Assembly: GCA_964523405.1 (NCBI GenBank)
Contig: CAZGAQ010000002.1
Location: forward strand, 267,139 to 331,138
DNA: 64,000 nt
DNA from: CAZGAQ01 sp964523405
Lineage (GTDB): Bacteria > Planctomycetota > Phycisphaerae > UBA1845 > Fen-1342
Direction of reading: 5' to 3'
Shown: positions 38,286 to 47,104 of the stretch, piece after piece
Layout: each line of letters opens with the position of its first letter
Position numbering within the stretch: position 1 is the first letter of the stretch
Notes under the pieces: model-generated
The model's database searches: none
What the model was told of the DNA's origin: nothing
Seen by the model: only the letters and a program-made list of their open reading frames with translations
Translations under genes and position numbers: made by a program

Positions 38286-38765
38286 CTATCCTCCGCCCTT
38301 CGGCAGCGGCGCCGCGGGGACATCCGCCCCGCGTCCACCCCGTAAGCCTCCGCGGCCGCGCTCCTCATCGCCATCGCCGCGCTGCGTTTGCGCGCGTGCC
38401 AGCCAGAGGAATCCAGCCACCAGCAGGCAGCACATGATCAGGACGCCGGTGCCATAGAGCCACTGCTTTGAACGTGAGGCGGTCGAAACACCGGGCGAGG
38501 ATCCCCCCACCCAGCGTGTGACGAGTGCACATACCCAGGCCCAGTGCAGCGCCACGTGAACGAGCGCAAGCAGCAGTAATGCCATGGCCAGCCAGAAGTG
38601 TACGTCGCCCCAGTCGTGGCGTGTCAGGCCCCAGAGTTGCAGGCCGTGACCGCCGCGACTGCCGGGCGGAAGGACCCACTTCAGCAGGAAGCCGGTCGCG
38701 ACCATCGCCAACATCACAAGCAGTGCGGCCGCGTCGATCACGAAGTTCAGTGCCTGACGTTGCAT
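38286..38765 (-). CDS. DUF4405 cytochrome-b-like membrane protein
   Basis: This 159-residue protein has three transmembrane helices (about 8-27, 45-75 and 92-112). Histidines sit in GLTRHDWGDVHFWLA and LVHVALHWAW, the arrangement proposed to bind haem in DUF4405 proteins. It ends in a charged Gly/Arg tail (ERGRGGLRGGRG). A second DUF4405 gene lies at 33919. The ATG at 38765 begins MQRQALNFVIDAA, typical of the family; ATG 38804 is an alternative, and neither has a strong ribosome-binding site. Confidence 0.7.
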   Translation of the reverse strand: MQRQALNFVIDAAALLVMLAMVATGFLLKWVLPPGSRGGHGLQLWGLTRHDWGDVHFWLAMALLLLALVHVALHWAWVCALVTRWVGGSSPGVSTASRSKQWLYGTGVLIMCCLLVAGFLWLARAQTQRGDGDEERGRGGLRGGRGADVPAAPLPKGGG

Positions 38766-38901
38766 GATGGAGCCAAGCCTTCTGCGTATGGGCGACCCGC
38801 CCATTGCGACTTCAGTCGCTGCGTCCACCTAACCATAGAACATAGCCCACCGAGATTTCCTGCGTCGCCGGACCATGAACGGCGCACGCCGAGCGCAGCG
38901 C

Positions 38902-39393
38902 TCACCCCGCGCGGGGAGCCGCACCGGGCCGCAGCATGTTCTCCGGCATCAGCACTGCCACGACGTTTCCGTGAGCGCAAGCCTCGCCGCTGGCCAAGAC
39001 CGTGATGTCCACGACGACCTTACGCGGCTTCACCTCCAGGATGCGGCCACGCGCCTCCAGCAGTACGCCCATCGGGGTCGGGCGCAGATAATCGACCTTG
39101 AGCGACGCGGTGACAAATCGCAACGGCGGTGCCGTGCCCGGCTCACGTCCGGCTGCTCGATAGGCGGCCAGCGCCGCTGAGCCAGTGCCGTGACAATCGA
39201 CGAGCGACGCAATCAGGCCGCCATAGACATAACCCGGAATCGCCGTGTGATACGGTCGCGGAGTCAAGCACGCGACGGTCTCGTCGCCGTCCCACGCGCT
39301 GCGGACATGCAGCCCGTGCTCGTTGAGCCGTCCACAACCGTAGCAGTGCGCCAGGTCGGCGGGGTAGAAGTCCTGAATTGCAGGATGTTGCAT
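38902..39393 (-). CDS. Hotdog-fold thioesterase (PaaI/4HBT-like)
   Basis: This 163-residue protein has the hotdog thioesterase pattern GYVYGGLIASLVDCHGTGSA (helix with the catalytic Asp), followed by strands containing SLKVDYLRPTPMG and VEAR-like segments. It would hydrolyse an acyl-CoA thioester. An N-terminal CYGCG motif is seen in this subgroup. The ATG at 39393 begins MQHPAIQDFYP; upstream in-frame codons lack a ribosome-binding site. It follows the dockerin gene by 57 bases on the same strand. A related but distinct PaaI-type thioesterase is at 45403. Confidence 0.8.
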   Translation of the reverse strand: MQHPAIQDFYPADLAHCYGCGRLNEHGLHVRSAWDGDETVACLTPRPYHTAIPGYVYGGLIASLVDCHGTGSAALAAYRAAGREPGTAPPLRFVTASLKVDYLRPTPMGVLLEARGRILEVKPRKVVVDITVLASGEACAHGNVVAVLMPENMLRPGAAPRAG

Positions 39394-39450
39394 GGTAACG
39401 AGTTTCACCAACGGCAGCTTCGTGCCTCCGAGACCCAGACGGTCGCCCGA

Positions 39451-40437
39451 TCATGAGCCTATGAAGTTCACCTGAAACACCGCGACGTCAAGGAGATCGA
39501 CGTCCGCATCGCACTCCGTGTCGAGGCACGTGCAGTTGCCGGCAATCGGGACTTGCGGACCAAGCAGGCAGTCGGCCAAGTGCAAGAAATCGCTCACACC
39601 GACTAGATCGTCGCCATCACAATCCCCCGTAGGCGGGCTCGCGGGATTGCAGAGGCTCAGCGCATCGGTCTGCTCAAGATAGATGTCGTCAAAGTACACG
39701 GGGCCAAACCCGCTGCCCCCGCCGGAGGTCTTGATGTAAAACGTGAGGAGGGCGTTGTTGCTTCCTGCGCGAAATTCGAACGTATCGTCCCCATCGGCCG
39801 CAGCCAGCTTGTCCGTGTCCGTGGCATAGCCGCCTGGACGGTCGGTGAGCCAGATTTCGCACTGGTTGAGGTACGTATCCACGCGGAGCCAGACGCTGTA
39901 CCACGTGTTCGCCTGGAGCTGCGTGAGCATCTCATAGTTGCCGCCGTCGTCATCCCAGACGCGCAGATCCAGATTCGGGGCGCTGTTCGCCATGCCGAGC
40001 TCAGGGGCGAAGTCGCTGTATTCCGTCGGCGAGTTCAGCGGCGACAGGCCGGCGGAAAACGTCTGCTTCTCGGCGACGCGCAGTCGCATGAACAGCATCC
40101 GCGCCGTCCCGTCGGGAACGGTAAGCCCCTCGGCGAGCAGAGCTTTGCGGATTGTGGAAGAAGCGGAGGGGACATACAGAGCCTGATTGGTGCCCCCCGC
40201 TGGATCGAGCACCACGCGATTGTCTCCCCCATACGCATACCAGCTATCCTGTCCGTGGATCGGGCCAATGACTTCGTCCTCGAAGTTGTCGAACAACTGA
40301 AACTGGGCCGAGGAACTGGCAGCCAGGCATGACAGTGCGATGGCGGCTACCAGCCAACGACCGCATGGCGGCGTGTGGGTGTTTCGGCACCATTCAGCCT
40401 GACGGCTTCCACGTATTGGACTCATTGCGTCGTGCAT
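39451..40437 (-). CDS. Secreted LamG-like protein with dockerin-like tail
   Basis: This 328-residue secreted protein has an N-terminal region of about 45 residues containing a hydrophobic signal segment (WLVAAIALSCLAASSSA). A concanavalin-like sandwich follows (about 50-255, with DNFEDEVIGPIHGQDSW and VYFDDIYLE). A dockerin-like tail with cysteines ends the protein (GDCDGDDLVGVSDFLHLADC and CDADVDLLDVAVFQ). The strong GGAGGTGA five bases before ATG 40437 decides the start. Sandwich domains of this kind bind carbohydrates; no catalytic residues are seen. The 247 bases upstream, to the DsrE-like gene, hold only its promoter region. Confidence 0.75.
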   Translation of the reverse strand: MHDAMSPIRGSRQAEWCRNTHTPPCGRWLVAAIALSCLAASSSAQFQLFDNFEDEVIGPIHGQDSWYAYGGDNRVVLDPAGGTNQALYVPSASSTIRKALLAEGLTVPDGTARMLFMRLRVAEKQTFSAGLSPLNSPTEYSDFAPELGMANSAPNLDLRVWDDDGGNYEMLTQLQANTWYSVWLRVDTYLNQCEIWLTDRPGGYATDTDKLAAADGDDTFEFRAGSNNALLTFYIKTSGGGSGFGPVYFDDIYLEQTDALSLCNPASPPTGDCDGDDLVGVSDFLHLADCLLGPQVPIAGNCTCLDTECDADVDLLDVAVFQVNFIGS

Positions 40438-40684
40438 GTCTCACCTCCAGCTCGCGCGCCCTCGTCGCCTGACACCGGCACAACCCGAGGGAAACCAACG
40501 GCCCGATCGTCATAGCGACGCCTGGCTTGCTCTCGCATTGTAACGTTGCCCGACCCCGTTTCCTGCGTGGCCGTCCTCTGGAAAAACGGGTGCCATTCGC
40601 TCGGCTGCGCCGTAACCGGCTTGGTGTAAAAGACTTAGCATGGCACAATAGACATCGGGCCACTGAGTTCCCTCCCGCGACACG

Positions 40685-41140
40685 TCAGTAATCCAGCGTC
40701 AAGATACGTCCCTTGGTGAAGCTGAAGAACGCGTCCTTCTCCGCGATCTTCACGCCGGGCATCACGTCTTCGGGCTTCTTGCCAGTGGCTTTGAGACAGC
40801 CGGGGCAGACGTAGAGCGGAATGCCCTTGTTGATCAGGGCCGTGATCTGCGCCTTCGATGAGTCGAAGGTCGGGAAGCTCACGTCCTTCGCATCCTTGAG
40901 CACCACATTGATGCCCTTCAGGTCGAAGTACACGAGCACGTCGCGGTCCGCCGACATCAGGGTGGCCATTTTCAGGGCCATAAGGACGGCGTGGGGGTCC
41001 TCGTCACCCTTGCTGACGTGAACGAAGACGCCGTCGCGGGTGACGGAGCCCAGCCCGTGAGAGCCGGCGCTCTGGCAACCCGCGACAAGGGCCGCGGCAG
41101 AAAGAAGTACGGCGAGGCAACCCAACCGGTGGTTCAGCAT
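40685..41140 (-). CDS. Exported DsrE-like lipoprotein
   Basis: The 151-residue product has a lipoprotein signal peptide with lipobox LVAG-C (C22) and a DsrE/DsrF-like fold (about 36-150). Conserved-looking C112 and C115 lie in YVCPGCLKA, where DsrE-family proteins carry the sulfur-relay cysteine. DsrE proteins normally carry persulfide sulfur in the cytoplasm, so membrane anchoring outside is unusual. It is the last gene of the fourteen-gene minus-strand array and would fit a role in handling external sulfane sulfur. Confidence 0.75.
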   Translation of the reverse strand: MLNHRLGCLAVLLSAAALVAGCQSAGSHGLGSVTRDGVFVHVSKGDEDPHAVLMALKMATLMSADRDVLVYFDLKGINVVLKDAKDVSFPTFDSSKAQITALINKGIPLYVCPGCLKATGKKPEDVMPGVKIAEKDAFFSFTKGRILTLDY

Positions 41141-41255
41141 GTGATAACCTCCATTGCGTTCCTACGTTACGGCTCTCGTCACACGGTCGGGCCGAGAGGC
41201 GGAGTTCTGGAAATGTCGAGCGCGTGTCAGCACGGCCCGATGGCAAGGTAACCTC

Positions 41256-42479
41256 TTATACGGCCTGTAGCGCCTGGTCCAGGTCTGCGAGCAAGTCCTC
41301 CACATCTTCGATACCTACCGAGTAGCGCACCAGGCCGTCGGTGATGCCGGCGGCGATGCGGTCTTCACGAGACATGCCCGCGTGCGTCATCGACGCCGGG
41401 TGTTCGATCAGCGTCTCGACCCCGCCCAGCGACACCGCCAGCGTGGCCAAACGCACATTGTCCATCAGGCGTACGCCGGCCTCAATGCCGCCCTTGAGCT
41501 CGAAGCTGATCATCGAGCCGAAGCCGCGCATTTGGCGGCGGACCAGATCGTGCTGTGGATGGGAAGGCAATCCGATGTAGCGAACCCATGACACTTTGGG
41601 ATGCGCCTCCAGCCAGCGCGCGAGCTTGAGCGCACTCTCCTGGGCCCGCTCAATGCGCAGCGAAAGCGTCTTCAGGCCGCGTAAGACCAGAAACGCCTGG
41701 TGCGGGTCCATGTTGCAGCCCAAGTTGATCATCAGGGGACGAATCCGGCGTTGCAGTTCCTCGGTCCGCGTGACGATGATGCCGCCCACCACATCCGCAT
41801 GCCCGTTGATGAACTTGGTTACCGAGTGCAGGACCACGTCCGCCCCCAACTCGATCGGTCGCTGGAGGTACGGGCTGGCGAAGGTGTTGTCCACGACGAG
41901 CACGCAGTTGCGCTCATGGGCGATGTCGGCGACTGCGCGCAGGTCAGTGACCTGCATCGCCGGATTTGAGGGCGTCTCGACGTAGATGAGGCGGGTTGCA
42001 GGTCGGATCGCCTCCCGCACGCGCGCGGGGTCGGATGTGTCCACGTAGGAAGACTGCACGCCGAAGCGGGCCAGATGCTGCTCGACCAGCCCGCGCGACG
42101 GTCCGTACACCGACGCCGTGCTGACCATGTGCGCCCCGGCATCGAGCAAGGCCATGTACACCGCGGCTACCGCACCGAGCCCCGAGCTGGTCGCGATGCC
42201 GCCGCACCCGCCTTCCAGACCGGCGACCGTATCCTCCAGCGCCCGAATTGTCGGGTTGCCGATGCGGGTGTAGATGTAGCCGGCTTCCCGTCCAGCGAAA
42301 AGCGCGGCCCCATGCGCAGCGTTGCGGAACGCGAACGTCGACGACTGGTAGATCGGTACGTTTACTGCGCCGCAATGATCGCCATCGGCGTGCGCATGCA
42401 CCAGCCGGGTATTGAAGCCCGCAGTAAAATGGGTAGCGGGGACCTCAGTTGCCCCGGCTTTCGCATCGTGAGACAGCAT
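41256..42479 (-). CDS. PLP-dependent Cys/Met metabolism lyase (cystathionine gamma-lyase-like)
   Basis: This 407-residue member of the cystathionine gamma-synthase/gamma-lyase family carries the PLP Lys K222 in HSVTKFINGHADVVGG, the tyrosine motif YTRIGNPT, and SSGLGAV. These enzymes cleave cystathionine, cysteine or methionine, or sulfhydrylate O-acylhomoserine. The cysteine typical of methionine gamma-lyase (YGC) is replaced by Pro (YGPSRG), so classical methionine gamma-lyase is unlikely. A GAGGTG seven bases upstream supports ATG 42479. It starts 11 bases after the radical SAM stop. In this context it may supply sulfide or persulfide for cluster assembly. Confidence 0.85.
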   Translation of the reverse strand: MLSHDAKAGATEVPATHFTAGFNTRLVHAHADGDHCGAVNVPIYQSSTFAFRNAAHGAALFAGREAGYIYTRIGNPTIRALEDTVAGLEGGCGGIATSSGLGAVAAVYMALLDAGAHMVSTASVYGPSRGLVEQHLARFGVQSSYVDTSDPARVREAIRPATRLIYVETPSNPAMQVTDLRAVADIAHERNCVLVVDNTFASPYLQRPIELGADVVLHSVTKFINGHADVVGGIIVTRTEELQRRIRPLMINLGCNMDPHQAFLVLRGLKTLSLRIERAQESALKLARWLEAHPKVSWVRYIGLPSHPQHDLVRRQMRGFGSMISFELKGGIEAGVRLMDNVRLATLAVSLGGVETLIEHPASMTHAGMSREDRIAAGITDGLVRYSVGIEDVEDLLADLDQALQAV

Positions 42480-42489
42480 GTAATTCACC

Positions 42490-43419
42490 TCATCCTTGTG
42501 TTCGCCTGTGCAGCCTGAAACAGGCCTGTTCACCGACCATCTCCGTCTGGACCTGGCGGTCGGCCATCAAACCATCCAGTATTTTGATTACCTCGTGCCG
42601 ATGAGCCTCCAGACCGGCCGCGATGTCCGCCAGCGTGCAGGGACGACGCTGGAGCAACCCGAGTACCGTCTCGCGCGTCACGCGGCCCAGCGCCGGGGAG
42701 GCAGATGCAGGGTACGGGCCGATCACCTCGGCTGGCGGCGTGAATGCCAGTGCGATTTCGGCGAGGCGCTCAGGGGAAGCCGGCACGACCCAGGATTCTG
42801 CCGGCGGACGGGTCGCCGTGTTCAACTGGACGCGGTCGGCGCCGAGTTGGCTCGCCCGCTCGATGAGCCGGCCCAAGCGGGGCTCCGCATTGGAGGGCCC
42901 GTCGATGAGGAACACCTCCAGCCAGCAAGCCCCACGGTAGCCGCGCCGGAACTCCACCAGCCCTTGCCAGACCTGCTCGGCAGAGAGCGCTTCGTGCGGA
43001 CGGTTTACGACCAGGAACGCGACTTCGTCGCCGGCATCCAGTGAGGGGATTACAACGTCGGCCTGCTGCAGTGCCTCGCGCACCCCGCGGCGCCACAGCA
43101 GCGAGCCGTTGGTCAGCACCGCGACGGGCGTGGTGGTCAGTCGCTTGAGCTCGGCAATCAGCGTGCCCAGGTCGGCGTACAGCGTCGGCTCACCGGAGCC
43201 GCCGATCGTGACGTAGTCCGGGCCCGTGTCGAGCGCGCTGCGCACGTCAGCCAGAATCTCTTCCACGGAGAACCACGCCCGTGGCTCGATGGTCTGGCAG
43301 GTCGTGCGGCCCAGTTGGCAATAGACGCAGTCGAACGTGCACGTCTTGTACGGTACAACGTCGATGCCCAGCGATCGGCCAAGCCGACGTGAAGCAACCG
43401 GGCCGAACACATGTTTCAT
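42490..43419 (-). CDS. Radical SAM protein of the COG0731 type
   Basis: This 309-residue protein has the radical SAM cluster motif C27-x3-C31-x2-C34 in YKTCTFDCVYCQLG and the SAM-binding YVTIGGSGEPTLY segment. The C-terminal region (about 220-300) looks like a winged helix (RRPCTLADIAAGLEAH). COG0731 members are related to the wyosine synthase TYW1, but bacterial homologues lack a known substrate and frequently occur beside Mrp/MinD and DiNase genes. ATG 43419 begins MKHVFGPVASRRLGRSLG, the family N-terminus. It lies 24 bases after the peroxiredoxin. Confidence 0.85.
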   Translation of the reverse strand: MKHVFGPVASRRLGRSLGIDVVPYKTCTFDCVYCQLGRTTCQTIEPRAWFSVEEILADVRSALDTGPDYVTIGGSGEPTLYADLGTLIAELKRLTTTPVAVLTNGSLLWRRGVREALQQADVVIPSLDAGDEVAFLVVNRPHEALSAEQVWQGLVEFRRGYRGACWLEVFLIDGPSNAEPRLGRLIERASQLGADRVQLNTATRPPAESWVVPASPERLAEIALAFTPPAEVIGPYPASASPALGRVTRETVLGLLQRRPCTLADIAAGLEAHRHEVIKILDGLMADRQVQTEMVGEQACFRLHRRTQG

Positions 43420-43443
43420 CGCACTGCGCGGCGTCAAGTCAGC

Positions 43444-44127
43444 CTACTTTCCGTGCGGGCACTTCTTGAGCGTCAGGAACCAGTCCAGGACCGTGGTGTC
43501 CGCCCCGGCCTTCTCGACGCGCTCCTTCGCTGCCCCGCAGGAGCCCGGGGGCGGCACAATCACGTCTTCGCCTGGCTGCCAGTTGGCGGGCGTGGCGACC
43601 TTGTGCTCATCGGAGTGCTGCATAGCGAGAAGCAGGCGCTTGATCTCCTGCATGTTGCGTCCGTTCGACAGCGGGTAGTAGAGGATCGCCCGTACGAGCG
43701 CCTGCGGATCGATGATGAACACGGCCCGGACGGCCTGCGTGGTGCTCGCTGCCGGCTGGAGCATCCCGAACTTCTTCGAGACTTCCATCGTGAGGTCGCT
43801 GATCACCGGGAACATGACCTCGACGCCCTTCATGCCCTTGTACGCGATCTTCTCTTTGATCGTCCGCAGCCAGGCAATGTGGCTGAACGTGCTGTCGATC
43901 GACAGGCCCAGCAACTCGCAGTTGAGAGCCTTGAACTCGCCGGCCATGCTGGCGAAGGTCATGAACTCCGTCGTGCACACCGGCGTGAAATCCGCCGGAT
44001 GCGAAAAGAACACGACCCACTTGCCCTTGTAGTCCGCGGGGAAGTGGATCTTGCCCTGTGTGGTCTCGGCCTCGAACTCGGGGGCCTTGTCGCCGATCAA
44101 TGGCATGCGGCATGCTTCCTCGGTCAT
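43444..44127 (-). CDS. Peroxiredoxin (Prx6/AhpC-like)
   Basis: This 227-residue thiol peroxidase reduces hydrogen peroxide and organic peroxides. The peroxidatic Cys is C51 in PADFTPVCTTEF. The extended C-terminal domain places it in the Prx6 or archaeal-type group, and two further cysteines (PGSCGAA and KKCPHGK) could act as resolving residues. AAGGAG six bases upstream selects ATG 44127, although the frame is open with ATG 44142; the ribosome-binding site lies inside the end of the preceding gene. Its position in the iron-sulfur gene array suggests protection of oxygen-sensitive clusters. Confidence 0.9.
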   Translation of the reverse strand: MTEEACRMPLIGDKAPEFEAETTQGKIHFPADYKGKWVVFFSHPADFTPVCTTEFMTFASMAGEFKALNCELLGLSIDSTFSHIAWLRTIKEKIAYKGMKGVEVMFPVISDLTMEVSKKFGMLQPAASTTQAVRAVFIIDPQALVRAILYYPLSNGRNMQEIKRLLLAMQHSDEHKVATPANWQPGEDVIVPPPGSCGAAKERVEKAGADTTVLDWFLTLKKCPHGK

Positions 44128-44138
44128 GAGTCGCTCCT

Positions 44139-45002
44139 TCATTGGCCTCGTGGTTGCTCAGCCCCCGTTGTGAATTCGAATACCGCGCCCACCTCGCTCG
44201 GCGTGCAGCGGCGCGGCAGTCCAGATGCCAGCGCCGCCAACACGGGCAAGCCCGTGCAATGGGCTGGAATCACCCTGCTCACGCCCAGGACGGAGAGTTC
44301 GCTGAGCGTTCGCGTAACGCGCTGTGTGGGTACGCTGTGCAAGTGCATGCCGCCCAGGACGGCGACGAGTGGAAGCCCGGGGTGCAACGTCTGCGCGTAG
44401 CGGAGCGTGTTGATCACGCCCGCGTGGGCGCAACCCAGCAGCACCACGATGCCAGCCGCAGTACGCACGATTAGTGCCTGATCATCGCTCAGCGCGTCGG
44501 GCTGCTGCCCAGCGGCATCCAGGCAGAAGCTGTCCTCGCCCGGCTCAAAATCGGCCACGCGCGGCACCTCACCCGTCACCCACACCGCGGGGCAAATCTG
44601 GGTCGGACTGCGTGTGGCCACCAGGCGCGCGCCGAGTCGCGCGCGCAGGTCCGCGGATGGGATGGATAAACCGATCGCGCGAACGTGGCCGTCCCCTGCC
44701 CGCTTGTATTTCGCTTCCAGCGCCGCGGGATGAGCAAAGACGCGCGCCGCCGGAGCCAGGTCCAGCATCGCGCCCAGAGCGCCGGTGTGGTCATAGTGGC
44801 CATGGCTGAGCACGATGGCATTGGTCGATTCGAGCTCGATGCCCAGTTCGCTCGCGTTCGGCAGTAGCGCCTGCCCTTGCCCTGTATCGAACAGCAAGCG
44901 ACAGATCGACGTTTCCACCCAGCACGACCAGCCATGTTCGGCGAGCAGGCCGCGCCGCCGCACGTAGTTGTCGACCAGGATAGTGATGCGCACGCTATTC
45001 AT
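44139..45002 (-). CDS. Metallo-beta-lactamase fold protein (COG1237, dihydropterin-type)
   Basis: The 287-residue product has the dinuclear metal motif H67-x-H69-x-D71-H72 in LSHGHYDHTG and later LGCAHAGVINTL and IPAHCTG, the pattern of COG1237 proteins. That family is named after archaeal RFA-P synthase of methanopterin biosynthesis, but in bacteria the true substrate is not known, and members are often found next to MinD/DiNase genes. It starts 39 bases after the AhpD-like gene and is followed closely by peroxiredoxin. ATG 45002 opens directly on MNSVRITILVDN. Confidence 0.85.
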   Translation of the reverse strand: MNSVRITILVDNYVRRRGLLAEHGWSCWVETSICRLLFDTGQGQALLPNASELGIELESTNAIVLSHGHYDHTGALGAMLDLAPAARVFAHPAALEAKYKRAGDGHVRAIGLSIPSADLRARLGARLVATRSPTQICPAVWVTGEVPRVADFEPGEDSFCLDAAGQQPDALSDDQALIVRTAAGIVVLLGCAHAGVINTLRYAQTLHPGLPLVAVLGGMHLHSVPTQRVTRTLSELSVLGVSRVIPAHCTGLPVLAALASGLPRRCTPSEVGAVFEFTTGAEQPRGQ

Positions 45003-45040
45003 GAGCAGTCCAAATCACGCGGGCCGCCACCGTCGAACGC

Positions 45041-45388
45041 TCATTTCGGTTCCTGCAGGTGTTCGAGCGCGTGGATCACCTCCGGCACGTGGGTGAACGC
45101 CGGACCGCCCCGCATCATGACCGCGACACCGGCCGCTTCGAGGATCTGCTCCGGTGTGGCACTGGCGTGAAGACATTTCTCGACGTGCAGGTTCAGGCAG
45201 GGCATGCAGGCCTCCGCCACCGCGATGCCGAGCGCGATCAGCTCCTTCTCGCGTGCGGTCAACGCGCCATCCTTCATCGTGGCCTGAAAAAGCCCGCCAA
45301 AGCCCCGCATTACCTCCGGGGCCAGTTGCTTCACCTTGATCTGGTCCGCCGTCCACTGTTCGAAGAACTTCTCAACGTCGCTGCTCAT
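45041..45388 (-). CDS. AhpD/carboxymuconolactone decarboxylase-family protein
   Basis: This 115-residue protein matches the AhpD redox motif exactly: E49-x11-C61-x2-C64-x3-H68. AhpD-type proteins use the CxxC pair to reduce peroxiredoxin or lipoyl partners. An extra C72 lies nearby. A peroxiredoxin gene two positions downstream is a likely partner. Length and all-helical pattern fit the single-domain CMD family. It lies 14 bases after the thioesterase stop. Confidence 0.88.
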   Translation of the reverse strand: MSSDVEKFFEQWTADQIKVKQLAPEVMRGFGGLFQATMKDGALTAREKELIALGIAVAEACMPCLNLHVEKCLHASATPEQILEAAGVAVMMRGGPAFTHVPEVIHALEHLQEPK

Positions 45389-45402
45389 GCTTTCCTCGCT
45401 AC

Positions 45403-45882
45403 TCAGCGCTGACGCTCACCGCACGCCGCAGCCGCCTGCGGCGCAGCCACCGAGCGCCCCTTGTCCAAAAACTTCCCGACCGCCGTCGCGCGCACCTGAC
45501 CCGCCTGCCGAATCTCGCCGCGCAGCACGAATAGCGGCGGAGACGCGCGTTCCACGTATGCGCGCAACTGCAGCAACGAATTGCTGAGCACTGGGTGCCG
45601 AAAACGAACGCACAGCTCGGCGGTCAGGCCGCAGCGCCCGTGCGCGAAGAGGCAGTTCGTCATCGCTGCGTCCAGCAGTGTCGAAATCACGCCGCCATGC
45701 AGGATGCCGTTGTATCCCTCGTACGCCTGGTCGGGCTGGAAGGTTGCCCGCACACCGCCGTCGTCTGCCACCACGAAGCGCAGGCGTGGTGCGTGTCCGT
45801 CGAGGTGGCCGCACACGATGCAGCGGCCGTGTGCCTGCGCGCGCGTTTCCTCCAGCAGACTTTGGCGGACGTCAGTGGTCAC
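45403..45882 (-). CDS. PaaI-type hotdog thioesterase
   Basis: This 159-residue acyl-CoA thioesterase-like protein has the hotdog helix motif YNGILHGGVISTLLDAAMTN and an N-terminal CIVCG pair. The start is taken as GTG 45882, which has GGAG ten bases upstream and overlaps the end of the Mrp gene by 11 bases; the frame is open further upstream inside the Mrp gene. The CxxCG motif at the N-terminus may bind zinc. PaaI-like members recur in this type of iron-sulfur ATPase cluster without an explained role. Confidence 0.8.
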   Translation of the reverse strand: MTTDVRQSLLEETRAQAHGRCIVCGHLDGHAPRLRFVVADDGGVRATFQPDQAYEGYNGILHGGVISTLLDAAMTNCLFAHGRCGLTAELCVRFRHPVLSNSLLQLRAYVERASPPLFVLRGEIRQAGQVRATAVGKFLDKGRSVAAPQAAAACGERQR

Positions 45883-47104
45883 AGGGGTTGGCTCCGGTTT
45901 GCAGTGTGCCGGCGAGATAGGCCGCAACAACGTCGTCGGCCATATCGGGCGGCGCGCCCAGCACCACCTGGATGCCGTCCTGTGCAAAGAGCTGTTGTGC
46001 CCGCTGCCCCATGCCGCCGGTGATGATCACGTTGGCGCCCTGCTCATGTAGCCAGCGCGGCAACACGCCCGGTTCGTGCGGCGGGGGACGATGCATCGCC
46101 TTCGCGCGCGTGGCTTTGGTGGCCGGGTCGATGTCGTAGATGGCGAACTCCGCGCAATGACCAAAATGCGTACAGAGATGACCGTTCTCAACCGGGATCG
46201 CGATCTTCATGTATTCGTTCTCCGTGGAAAGTTCGGCTATCGGGTCCGCCACCGGCCGCGGCGCACGCGCGTTCAGCAGGGTGTGGACGATCGTTGCAAA
46301 GGCCTGCGCCGCGGGGCGGTCATTCGACCCAGACGTCACGGGCTCGCCGGCATCGCCGCTCATGACAATCTGCGGATCGATGGGAATCGCTCCCAGGAAC
46401 GGAGCGTGCGTTTCATCGGCCAGTCGTTTCCCGCCACCCTTTTTGAACAGGTCAAAGACCTGTCCGCAGCTCGGGCAGGCGAACCCGCTCATGTTCTCCA
46501 CGATGCCGGCGACGGGCAGGTCCAACGAGCGGCAGAACGAAACACAACGGCGCACATCGGCCACGGCCAAATCCTGCGGAGTGGTCACGATGACCGCCCG
46601 GGCCGGCTTACCGACCAGCTCGGCGACCGCGATCGGCTCATCGCCAGTCCCGGGGGGCGAGTCCACGACCAGGTAGTCCAGCGCGCCCCAATCTACTTCG
46701 CCGAGGAACTGCTTGATGGCGCCGTACTTCCGCGGTCCGCGCCAGATGACGGGCGCGTGCTCGTCCGGCAAGAAGAAGCCGATCGAGATGACCGCCAGCC
46801 GCTCGTTCACCCGCACCGGCTCGAGCAGCCCCTGCACGACCTCCGGCCGCCGGCCTTCCAGACCGAGCAGCCGAGGGATGCTCGGGCCATGGATGTCGAC
46901 GTCCAACAACCCAACCCGCGAACCGGCGGCGGCCAGGGCCACAGCCAAGTTGGCGGCCACGGTGCTCTTGCCCACACCGCCCTTGCCGGACAGCACGAGG
47001 AGCTTCTCCCCGATGCGTTCCATGCGTCCCCGCAGGAGTTCGTTCTCCAGTTCCTGCTCCGGATCCACCGGCCTGGGGGGTGAACTCGGGCAACAATCAG
47101 TCAT
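45872..47104 (-). CDS. Mrp/NBP35 ATPase fused to a DiNase domain (MrpORP-like)
   Basis: The 410-residue protein joins an Mrp/ApbC-type P-loop ATPase (about 20-290) to a dinitrogenase iron-molybdenum cofactor domain (about 299-410). Walker A is SGKGGVGKS (40-48) with the deviant Lys, and IHGPSIPR and a CPSCG metal-binding pair identify the Mrp family, which carries and inserts Fe-S clusters. The DiNase part begins MKIAIPVENG and contains HFGHCAEF. The same fusion, MrpORP, is known in Desulfovibrio, where it belongs to the orange-protein complex. AAGGAG six bases before ATG 47104, and an ATGA overlap with the upstream MinD gene, support the start. An internal ATG at 46210 with its own GGAG could yield the DiNase domain alone. 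Confidence 0.88.
   Translation of the reverse strand: MTDCCPSSPPRPVDPEQELENELLRGRMERIGEKLLVLSGKGGVGKSTVAANLAVALAAAGSRVGLLDVDIHGPSIPRLLGLEGRRPEVVQGLLEPVRVNERLAVISIGFFLPDEHAPVIWRGPRKYGAIKQFLGEVDWGALDYLVVDSPPGTGDEPIAVAELVGKPARAVIVTTPQDLAVADVRRCVSFCRSLDLPVAGIVENMSGFACPSCGQVFDLFKKGGGKRLADETHAPFLGAIPIDPQIVMSGDAGEPVTSGSNDRPAAQAFATIVHTLLNARAPRPVADPIAELSTENEYMKIAIPVENGHLCTHFGHCAEFAIYDIDPATKATRAKAMHRPPPHEPGVLPRWLHEQGANVIITGGMGQRAQQLFAQDGIQVVLGAPPDMADDVVAAYLAGTLQTGANPCDH

Noticed and set aside
41256..42479. Methionine gamma-lyase
   Set aside because: The characteristic Cys after YG is Pro here, so a general cystathionine lyase/synthase assignment is safer.
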